Below, one piece after another: positions 1-6,225 of a stretch of DNA of 10,657 nt. This DNA comes from Pedobacter sp. UBA1654 (GTDB lineage: Bacteria; Bacteroidota; Bacteroidia; Sphingobacteriales; Sphingobacteriaceae). The stretch's first letter is position 1. The number at the start of each line of letters is the position of its first letter. Position numbers and translations under genes: made by a program. The DNA is taken from the NCBI GenBank assembly GCA_002320935.1, contig DCLG01000077.1:67802-78458 (forward strand). Direction: 5' to 3'. The notes below the pieces were generated by a model. It had not been told where the DNA came from, made no database searches, and saw only the letters and a program-made list of their open reading frames with translations.

Positions 1-905
1 AGTTCATGACTGGCAATTGAAAGGAAATCATCTTTTCTTCTTTCAATCTCCCGGCGATCGGTGATGTCCTCGATAGCTAATAAAATCCGGTCTTTATATT
101 GTCCCTGCAACTCTACCCTGTACGCATTAAGCAGCATCAATTTTTTTCCAATGTAAGGGAAGTCATGCTCTACCTCAAAATTCTCTACCGGATTGCTGGT
201 TGGCAGGATACTAACGAGCAATTCCTTTAATTTTGGTATGTTCCACTGTCCGTTTCCAAGATCATACAAGTGCTTGCCAACGGTATCTTCTATATTTACC
301 TTGAAAGTGCGCAGAAAGTGGTCGTTAGTACTCAGCACATTGAATGTCTGATCCAGTACAATTAAACTCTCACGAACGGTCTGGATAATACTCGCGAGAT
401 AATCTTCGCTATCTTTCAGGCTTTGCGTGCGTTCTTCAATGCGCTTTTCCATCTGGTCCTGTTGCAGCTTCAGTTCCTGCTCCGCTTTCTTCCGTCGGGT
501 AACGTCATTCTGAACACCAATGAAGTGCGTAACAATGCCTTCTTCATTCCGGATTGCCGACATGTAGAGCTCATTCCAAAAAAGTTCGCCATTTTTCCGG
601 TAATTCCGGATTTCAACAAAGCAATCTTTACCCTCAAGAACTGCATCCCGTAACAAAAATCTCACCTCCTGATTGCGATCATCTTTCTGCAAAAAGCGAC
701 AATTGTGTCCAATAATTTCCGTGCGACCATAACCTGTCAGCTTTTCAAAAGCTGCGTTGCAGTAAATGATGGGATTATCTGGCTGTAGATTGTCTGTAAT
801 GATTACACCAGATATAGAGGCATCCAGCGCTTTAGAAATTAGTTCAAAGTCCGTCTGTGTATGTTGCTGCGTAAACGAGAAGGCAGCTTTTGTTAGTTTA
901 TCCAA
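1..905 (-). CDS. LOV-PAS sensor histidine kinase, N-terminal part (runs off the left edge)
   Basis: Probable blue-light-sensing, soluble cytoplasmic histidine kinase; 301 codons are visible. Residues about 20-135 form a LOV domain: GHNCRFLQ at 66-73 contains the cysteine (C69) that forms the flavin adduct in this family. NYRKNG (101-106), FWNEL (109-113) and FIGVQNDVT (128-136) supply the expected flavin-contacting N101, N111 and Q132. A charged helix (about 137-166) leads to a second PAS domain (about 167-285) of the type with the segment DLGNGQWNIPKL, often seen in CheR/PAS sensor proteins. The HisKA H-box FLSIASHE follows, with phospho-acceptor H300 at bases 6-8, so the rest of HisKA and the ATPase domain lie outside. 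No membrane segment or signal peptide is seen. The start is TTG at 905: an in-frame TGA lies upstream and the first in-frame ATG is codon 115, inside the LOV fold. The LOV call is firm; flavin binding and output partner are inferred. Confidence 0.9.
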   Translation of the reverse strand, partial: MDKLTKAAFSFTQQHTQTDFELISKALDASISGVIITDNLQPDNPIIYCNAAFEKLTGYGRTEIIGHNCRFLQKDDRNQEVRFLLRDAVLEGKDCFVEIRNYRKNGELFWNELYMSAIRNEEGIVTHFIGVQNDVTRRKKAEQELKLQQDQMEKRIEERTQSLKDSEDYLASIIQTVRESLIVLDQTFNVLSTNDHFLRTFKVNIEDTVGKHLYDLGNGQWNIPKLKELLVSILPTSNPVENFEVEHDFPYIGKKLMLLNAYRVELQGQYKDRILLAIEDITDRREIERRKDDFLSIASHE

Positions 906-932
906 TGGTATTGTACATGAAATTCAAGGATT

Positions 933-962
933 CAAAATTAACCCTTTTATTTCAACAACAAA
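933..962 (-). promoter_or_regulatory. Candidate Bacteroidota promoter for the LOV kinase
   Basis: Read on the minus strand, TTTG (962-959) is followed after 18 bases by TAATTTTG (940-933). The second element is a full match to the Bacteroidota -7 consensus TAnnTTTG, and the first resembles the -33 TTTG. The usual spacer is a little longer (about 19-21). Transcription would start near 926-928, leaving a leader of about 20 bases before the TTG start. The -33 element lies inside the T-run of the catalase terminator. This is a motif match only. Confidence 0.45.
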
Positions 963-990
963 AAAACCGCCAAGGGTTTCCCCTTGGCGG
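960..990 (-). terminator. Intrinsic terminator of the manganese catalase gene
   Basis: A perfect 10-bp inverted repeat (967-976 pairing with 981-990) encloses a 4-base loop and is GC-rich. On the minus strand it is followed by seven T residues and then GTTGTTG. It begins 22 bases after the catalase stop codon. The T-run is on the minus side only, so it terminates leftward transcription and should separate the catalase from the LOV kinase gene. Confidence 0.88.
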
Positions 991-1012
991 CTCAACTGAC
1001 CATCAATCATTA

Positions 1013-1897
1013 TTATGGCAATAATGTGTCTTTTATATTTTCGATGACACCCTTATCCATGCCGCCGGTCATCTGCTGTTCTTGCGCGAAACCTTTTACA
1101 TCCGGTGGACCTAACTGCGGCTCACCGCCAAATGGCTCTGCAGGCACATATCTGAACTGACCTTTACCATCTATAGATGGACCGCTTGCCCAACGTGCAT
1201 CAGGTGCTACAGTAGGTTTTTCAATGTTTGTTGACACGAAAGCATAGTCAAATGCTTGTACATGATCGGCCATTGGGAAGGTATTTGGAATTGGAACGTT
1301 TGCACTTACGCCGCCCAAGTCTTCAAGCACTGCCAGCCACTGGTTCTGGTGCATGGCATCACGTGTGATCAGGAATGACAACAGATCTTTCATACCTGGG
1401 TCGTCAGTTAGCCCATATAAACGGGTAGCAAGCACACGACCGGTAGATTCAGCCATCACGTTTGCATACATATCGGCAGCGATGTTACCACTACCAACTA
1501 CCCATGAACCATTAAATGGAACACCATTAGCATCAACAGCCATTGCTGCCAGTCCTGATGATATCACATGTCTTGGATCCATGCCACCAAGAATGTTGCT
1601 GACGATCGGGTTCTCACCTGCAATCTTGTCCTTTAGTTCGTGGGTAGCACCCTCAAGATTCAGCGCCACCGCTGTACATAACATTTCGATATGCGCCATC
1701 TCTTCTGTACCTGTATCCAGCAGCATATCCCGGTATTTGTTTGGACCACGATTTCCCCATGCCTGGAAAAGATATTGCAGACATACTCTGATCTCTCCTT
1801 CAATACCGCCAATGGCTTGTTGCAGGAGCTTCGCAAATGCGGGGTTTGGTTTTTCTACGCGTACCTGGTACTGTAGCTTGTTGTCGTGATAGAACAT
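1013..1897 (-). CDS. Manganese catalase (ferritin-like, non-haem)
   Basis: Dimanganese catalase that dismutates hydrogen peroxide to water and oxygen, expected in the cytoplasm. The 294 residues match the usual length for the family. The four-helix ferritin-like core shows all metal ligands at the expected spacing: E35 (in IEGEIR), E66 and H69 (in TEEMAHIE), E150 (in MAESTGR) and H183 (in DAMHQNQW). These correspond, from memory, to E35, E66, H69, E148 and H181 of the Lactobacillus plantarum enzyme. The residue before the fourth ligand is alanine (A149), where I recall a second-sphere arginine in that enzyme, so this may be another subclass. The C-terminal tail from about residue 220 is proline- and glycine-rich, as in other family members. 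ATG at 1897 gives the canonical N-terminus MFYHDNKLQY. No convincing ribosome site or promoter is seen upstream. The gene has its own terminator and is divergent from the TonB receptor gene. Confidence 0.94.
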   Translation of the reverse strand: MFYHDNKLQYQVRVEKPNPAFAKLLQQAIGGIEGEIRVCLQYLFQAWGNRGPNKYRDMLLDTGTEEMAHIEMLCTAVALNLEGATHELKDKIAGENPIVSNILGGMDPRHVISSGLAAMAVDANGVPFNGSWVVGSGNIAADMYANVMAESTGRVLATRLYGLTDDPGMKDLLSFLITRDAMHQNQWLAVLEDLGGVSANVPIPNTFPMADHVQAFDYAFVSTNIEKPTVAPDARWASGPSIDGKGQFRYVPAEPFGGEPQLGPPDVKGFAQEQQMTGGMDKGVIENIKDTLLP

Positions 1898-2000
1898 AGT
1901 TAATTAATTTTTGGTTGTTTTTAAATAGGTTGACGGCAAATTCAACAAGTCAGATTCACCGGAGGTTTGAAAAACCAGAACTTCAGGTAGTATAAGCAGG

Positions 2001-2016
2001 CAACATAAGTATGTTG
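2001..2016. promoter_or_regulatory. Perfect inverted repeat, possible operator
   Basis: CAACATA and TATGTTG form a perfect 7-bp inverted repeat around a 2-base AG centre, the size expected for a dimeric regulator site. It lies 104 bases upstream of the catalase start and 183 bases upstream of the receptor start. A match of this kind could occur by chance at a rate of very roughly one in ten gaps of this size. No regulator is encoded nearby. Confidence 0.3.
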
Positions 2017-2170
2017 ATTCGTACAAAGAGCAAACGATAAGGGAGAATACGCAATGCAGCAGAATTGAACCTGTAATTTGACGGGAAATCAACTTAAATT
2101 TATCGTTACCCTCATGTTTCTTTTACAACATTCATAATGCTGGATTAACATCAGCGTAATGCCAGGTTTA

Positions 2171-2178
2171 TAGTTTCG
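2171..2178 (+). promoter_or_regulatory. Weak -7-like element upstream of the TonB receptor
   Basis: TAGTTTCG matches TAnnTTTG at seven of eight positions and lies 20 bases before the ATG, which would give a short leader. No TTG-type -33 element is seen at the proper distance, so this is weak support for a promoter. Confidence 0.25.
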
Positions 2179-2198
2179 CCTCATCAAACAAGACGTAT

Positions 2199-5015
2199 AT
2201 GATGAAAAAGCTACTACTGCTACTTATGCTTTCCAGTGTTGGACTTGCTACCTTCGCGCAAAAAACTGGCGTGATCTCCGGAAAGGTGACCAGCCTTGAA
2301 GGCAATATTTCAATGCCCGGCGCATCCATCCGGATTTTAAACGCTGATCACAAATACACCGTCTCTGACCAGATCGGAGACTTCGAATTTTTGAACGTTC
2401 CTGCAGGGGTCTACCAGTTAGAGGTCATGTACATTGGCTATGCCTCACAACAGAAGCAAGTAACAGTAGAGGCCGGAAAGAACACAATCGTGAACTTAGA
2501 GCTTGGCAGCAGCGCAGAAAATCTACAGAACGTTGTGATTAGAGGCGATCGTGCGCTCGGGCAGGCCAGAGCATTGAATCAGCAGAAAACAAACCGCAAT
2601 ATCAGCAATGTGATCTCTTCCGATCAGGTTGGCCGGTTCCCCGATGCAAACATCGGGGATGCGCTTAAACGGGTACCTGGTATCACCATGCAAAATGACC
2701 AGGGCGAAGCACGGAACATCATCATCAGAGGACTTGCACCAGCATTAAACTCCGTAACTCTAAATGGCGACCGCATTCCTTCTGCAGAAGGTGACAACCG
2801 GAATGTACAGATGGACCTTATCCCTTCTGACATGATTGCCACCATCGAAGTAAATAAGACCCTTACACCAGACATGGATGCCGATGCGATCGGTGGATCT
2901 GTAAATCTGATTACCCGTGCAACACCTAACGGTGAAAGAATATCTGCAACAATAGCTGGCGGTTATGGCCCGATCCGCGAAAGTGGCATCTTCACCGGCG
3001 GATTGGTATACGGCAACAGGTTCTTCAAAGAGAAACTTGGTGTGGTAGCCAGTGGTTCATACAACAGCAATAACTTTGGTTCCGATAATGTTGAAGCGGT
3101 GTGGGTGAAAGATGATTTCAATAACACTTACATGGAACAGTTTGAAATCCGGAAATACGATGTACAGCGGATTCGCAGAAGTGCTGCTTTAGCGGTTGAC
3201 TATAAGTTTGACGAGAACAACACCATTTTTGCTAATGCGATATACAACTGGCGGGATGACCGCGAAAATAGATTCAGAGCCAATTACGATAATCTTAAGC
3301 CAACGTATAATGGAGAAAGCATTATTGGTTTGACAGGTGACGTTAAGCGGGAAACAAAAGGTGGTATTGATAACAACCGCAATAAAAGTCGGAGGCTAGA
3401 AGACCAGCGTGTACAAAACTACGCCCTAAGAGGTGAGCACCTGATCCATTCCAAGCTTGACCTGGACTGGTCCGTAAATTATGCAACCGCAAGAGAATAC
3501 AGACCAAATGAACGCTATATTGAATTTGAACAGGAAGACGTCGCTTTATTGCAAGATTTAAGTGATTTCCGCAAACCAATGGCATTTAGTACTGGTACAT
3601 CGCCGAACTTGTTTGAACAAACTGCACTTACCGAAAACAGGGACAATACCGAAGAGCGGGAGCTTGGTGCGAGATTGAACATCAGAGTCCCATTTTCACT
3701 CATCGGCGGCCAAAAGGGAAGGTTGAGAGCGGGATTGAGGGCAAGAATTAAGGATAAGTCCAGAAACAATATATTCTATTCTTATGAGCAGGAGAACAGT
3801 CCAAACTTGTCTCAGGTTCCTGGAAGTTTTTTTAACGGAAGTGGTTTTAATCCAGGAAACAAGTATGTACCCGGTGCATTTGCTTCCGCAGCGTACCTGG
3901 GTAACCTGGCGCTGAACAATCCTGATCTATTTACCCCGGAATTGGACCCTTCAGAATTCCTGTCTCAAAATTATAAAGCGAAGGAGCAAATACTTGCAAG
4001 TTACTTACGCTGGGACCAGGATCTGAGCCGCAAGCTTTCAATGATACTGGGCGCAAGGGTGGAGCACACAAACATTGATTACACGGGAAACCGTGTTCTG
4101 GATGAAGAAGAACTGGAAGCCGAAATAAACACCACGAACAGCTACACGAATGTGATGCCGAGTGTTTCCTTTAAATATGATGCTACAGACAACCTGGTCT
4201 TAAGAGCCGCATTTACAACAGCGCTTGCGCGCCCGGACTATTATGCACTTGCACCATTTGTGAATAACAATGCAGCAGATACCGAGATTGCCGCAGGGAA
4301 CCCGGCGCTACGAGCTACTTACGCCCACAATTTCGACTTTATGGCAGAGCACTACTTCAAGTCCGTTGGCCTGATCACTGCTGGGGCATTTTATAAAAAC
4401 CTTAATAACTTCATTTATACCTACAGCAATAACCAGTACACCAATACCGAATTTGCACAGGACTTTCCTGCACAGGATAATCCAATTCCTGCAGGCGAGA
4501 ACTGGACCTTTATTCAAGCCAGAAATGGTGATCATGTAAATGTGTATGGGTTTGAATTTGCTTTTCAACGGCAGCTAGACTTTCTGCCAGGCAAGTTCCT
4601 TAAAGGCTTCGGCATTTATGCGAACTACACCTATACCAAGTCGAAAGCCAAAGGTATTGCCGATGAAGACGGTACTGAGCGATTAAACGTTTCCTTGCCA
4701 GGAACTGCACCGCACATGCTCAACGGCTCATTGTTCTGGGAAAACAAGCGGTTCTCGGCCAGGGTATCTGCCAACTTCACTTCCAGCTACCTGGATGAAC
4801 TTGGAGCAGCTGATTTCAATGACAGCTATTATGACAAGCAGTTTTTTCTGGACCTAAATGCATCCTATAAGATCCAGAAGTACATGCGAATCTTCGTTGA
4901 GGCCAACAACATTACCAATCAACCTTTGCGTTATTATCAGGGTACATCTGCATTGACCAAACAACTGGAATATTATCAGGCACGTTATAACCTGGGCCTT
5001 AAGTTCGACTTCTAA
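2199..5015 (+). CDS. TonB-dependent outer-membrane receptor with CarboxypepD_reg-like domain
   Basis: Outer-membrane beta-barrel transporter of 938 residues, energised by TonB-ExbBD. A Sec signal peptide (residues 1-21, two lysines then a leucine-rich core) ends at ...ATFAQ. A CarboxypepD_reg-like domain (about 24-103) follows, as is usual in Bacteroidota. NVVIRG (111-116) may act as a TonB-box-like segment. The plug domain (about 130-242) has RFPDANIGDALKRVPG, NIIIRGLAP, LNGDRIP, LIPSDMIATIEV and PDMDADAIGGSVNLITR, the pattern of the TonB-Xanth-Caul type (TIGR01782). The barrel occupies the rest and ends with RYNLGLKFDF, with the terminal phenylalanine typical of BamA substrates. There is no SusD-like partner. 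The next gene, 67 bases on without a terminator between, is a phytase, so phosphorylated inositol or a phytate-metal complex is the inferred cargo. The family call is firm; the substrate is inferred from context only. Confidence 0.93.
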   Translation: MMKKLLLLLMLSSVGLATFAQKTGVISGKVTSLEGNISMPGASIRILNADHKYTVSDQIGDFEFLNVPAGVYQLEVMYIGYASQQKQVTVEAGKNTIVNLELGSSAENLQNVVIRGDRALGQARALNQQKTNRNISNVISSDQVGRFPDANIGDALKRVPGITMQNDQGEARNIIIRGLAPALNSVTLNGDRIPSAEGDNRNVQMDLIPSDMIATIEVNKTLTPDMDADAIGGSVNLITRATPNGERISATIAGGYGPIRESGIFTGGLVYGNRFFKEKLGVVASGSYNSNNFGSDNVEAVWVKDDFNNTYMEQFEIRKYDVQRIRRSAALAVDYKFDENNTIFANAIYNWRDDRENRFRANYDNLKPTYNGESIIGLTGDVKRETKGGIDNNRNKSRRLEDQRVQNYALRGEHLIHSKLDLDWSVNYATAREYRPNERYIEFEQEDVALLQDLSDFRKPMAFSTGTSPNLFEQTALTENRDNTEERELGARLNIRVPFSLIGGQKGRLRAGLRARIKDKSRNNIFYSYEQENSPNLSQVPGSFFNGSGFNPGNKYVPGAFASAAYLGNLALNNPDLFTPELDPSEFLSQNYKAKEQILASYLRWDQDLSRKLSMILGARVEHTNIDYTGNRVLDEEELEAEINTTNSYTNVMPSVSFKYDATDNLVLRAAFTTALARPDYYALAPFVNNNAADTEIAAGNPALRATYAHNFDFMAEHYFKSVGLITAGAFYKNLNNFIYTYSNNQYTNTEFAQDFPAQDNPIPAGENWTFIQARNGDHVNVYGFEFAFQRQLDFLPGKFLKGFGIYANYTYTKSKAKGIADEDGTERLNVSLPGTAPHMLNGSLFWENKRFSARVSANFTSSYLDELGAADFNDSYYDKQFFLDLNASYKIQKYMRIFVEANNITNQPLRYYQGTSALTKQLEYYQARYNLGLKFDF
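2638..2659. repeat. Perfect intragenic hairpin in the receptor plug region
   Basis: TCCCCGATG and CATCGGGGA form a perfect 9-bp stem around a CAAA loop, inside codons for FPDANIGDA. Neither strand shows a T-run after it, so it is not a typical terminator. It may be a coincidence of codon choice in a conserved plug motif. Confidence 0.5.
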
Positions 5016-5082
5016 TCACTTTAACAATAAACTAAAAGCTGCAAGCCAAGGCTAATTTGCCAAGACTTATAAAGTTACGATT

Positions 5083-6135
5083 ATGCAAAAAACTATATTA
5101 TACCTGGCGCTGATTGCTGCCCTGAGTTCATGTAAAACCAGCAAGTTAGCCAGGCTTCAGCCAGGTGCTTTAAAGCCGGCAGTGGTAACACAACCTACAC
5201 CGCATGACACCGATGATCCTGCCATCTGGATCAATCCTGCAGATCCTACGCAAAGCCTGGTAATTGGCACCGATAAGGATTCAGATGGTGGTCTTTACCT
5301 CTATAATCTTAAAGGGGAGATCATTGGAAAATCAGAACCGCTGAAAAGACCTAACAACGTTGACATCGCCTATGGTTTTAAAATTGCAGGCCGCAATGTT
5401 GATATCGCTGTCACTACAGAACGGGAGACAAACAAGATCCGTATATTCTCTTTGCCGGATTTAAAGGCGGTTGATAATGGGGGCATTTCGGTCTTTGAAG
5501 GCGAAACCGAACGGGATCCTATGGGGGTGTCCATTTACACCAGGCCATCGGACGGGGAGATCTTTGTGGTGGTGGGCCGAAAAACAGGCCCGGCCAGCGG
5601 CTATCTGTGGCAGTACAAACTTGAGGAAAATGCCGGTGCAATAGGCGGAAAAGTGGTACGTAAGTTCGGCAACTTCAGCGGTAAAAAAGAAATAGAAGCC
5701 ATCGCGGTAGACAATGAGCTTGGCTACATCTATTATGCAGATGAACAAGTGGGGATAAAGAAGTATTTCGCTGATCCGGATAAGAAAGACGATACTGAAC
5801 TTGCATTCTTTGGGCAAAAGGACTTTAAATCAGATCATGAAGGTATCGCCATCTATAAAAAATCAGCAGAAACCGGCTATTTGCTGATTTCGAATCAGCA
5901 GAAGAACACTTTCATGGTTTATGCACGTGAGGGCAGCAATGGAGATCCGCACAAACATACCTTGCTTGCAGAGATTCCGGTTTCTACAATAGAATGCGAT
6001 GGAGCGGATGTAATCAATGTGAACCTTGGTGCGCAGTTCCCTAACGGCATGTTTGTGGCCATGAGCAACGGGATGACCTTTCATATGTACGACTGGAACA
6101 ACATTCAGGCGCTGATCGATCAATTCGCTAAATAA
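5083..6135 (+). CDS. Beta-propeller phytase (3-phytase family), lipoprotein
   Basis: Calcium-dependent phosphatase predicted to release phosphate from phytate; 350 residues, near the usual length. A lipoprotein signal ends in the lipobox LSSC, with C17 as the lipidation site. The next residues are KTSK, lacking the acidic run that directs Bacteroidota lipoproteins to the cell surface, so a periplasm-facing outer-membrane location is inferred. Six-bladed propeller signatures occur in family order: DTDDPAIWINP (42-52), GTDKDSDGG (62-70), NNVDIAYGF (91-99), EAIAVDNE (205-212), YYADE (217-221), DHEGIAIY (251-258), and ECDGADVI plus QFPNGMFVAMSNG (304-330). By remembered alignment to Bacillus phytase, the acidic calcium/phosphate-site residues are kept (E205, E221, E253, D306). 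It follows the TonB receptor gene and probably shares its transcript. Activity on phytate rather than another inositol phosphate is inferred. Confidence 0.92.
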   Translation: MQKTILYLALIAALSSCKTSKLARLQPGALKPAVVTQPTPHDTDDPAIWINPADPTQSLVIGTDKDSDGGLYLYNLKGEIIGKSEPLKRPNNVDIAYGFKIAGRNVDIAVTTERETNKIRIFSLPDLKAVDNGGISVFEGETERDPMGVSIYTRPSDGEIFVVVGRKTGPASGYLWQYKLEENAGAIGGKVVRKFGNFSGKKEIEAIAVDNELGYIYYADEQVGIKKYFADPDKKDDTELAFFGQKDFKSDHEGIAIYKKSAETGYLLISNQQKNTFMVYAREGSNGDPHKHTLLAEIPVSTIECDGADVINVNLGAQFPNGMFVAMSNGMTFHMYDWNNIQALIDQFAK

Positions 6136-6193
6136 GCTATAGCTGCGCAGGTAACTAGTTGAATATACATCTGGATTTTAAGTTAATAAAGGT

Positions 6194-6201
6194 TACTTTT
6201 A
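6194..6201 (+). promoter_or_regulatory. Possible -7 element for the helicase operon
   Basis: TACTTTTA matches TAnnTTTG at seven of eight positions and lies 24 bases before the TTG start of the helicase gene. The best -33 candidate is the imperfect CTGG at 6171-6174, 19 bases upstream. The 90-base gap after the phytase gene contains no clear terminator, so read-through from the phytase unit is also possible. Confidence 0.27.
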
Positions 6202-6225
6202 TAGGAGTAATAACAAATAACTATA

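Larger units (their letters stand above)
1898..2198. other. Divergent intergenic region between catalase and TonB receptor genes
   Basis: This 301-base gap must hold the promoters of both flanking genes. I see one perfect inverted repeat (2001-2016), a weak -7-like element near the receptor start (2171-2178), and AT-rich sequence with TTAATTAA just upstream of the catalase start. A 62-codon open frame on the minus strand (2092-1904) has no family resemblance or ribosome site and is not called. No RNA structure or riboswitch is evident. Confidence 0.6.

Noticed and set aside
423..999. Plus-strand open frames of about 76 codons (423-653 and 766-999)
   Set aside because: Both lie wholly or mostly opposite the LOV kinase, whose minus-strand motifs are unambiguous; the second also runs through the terminator hairpin.
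1353..1889. 178-codon plus-strand open frame antisense to the Mn catalase
   Set aside because: It is the mirror frame of a clearly real gene, its composition is serine/arginine-rich without any family motif, and there is no ribosome site.
1901..1908. TTAATTAA palindrome next to the catalase start as an operator
   Set aside because: Eight AT-only bases in an AT-rich leader have little information value.
1904..2092. 62-codon minus-strand open frame upstream of the catalase, with a hydrophobic start
   Set aside because: There is no recognisable family and no ribosome site, and it occupies the space needed for divergent promoters; probably chance.
4932..4981. Repeated TATTATCAGG near the end of the receptor gene
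   Set aside because: Both copies encode YYQ in the last barrel strands; two short copies in coding sequence need no special explanation.
6135..6144. Palindrome AGCTATAGCT just after the phytase stop
   Set aside because: It has no loop or T-run, so it is not a terminator; ten bases is short enough to be chance.
6204..6207. GGAG as the ribosome binding site of the helicase gene
   Set aside because: Eighteen bases to the TTG start is too far, and stop codons close the intervening frame.
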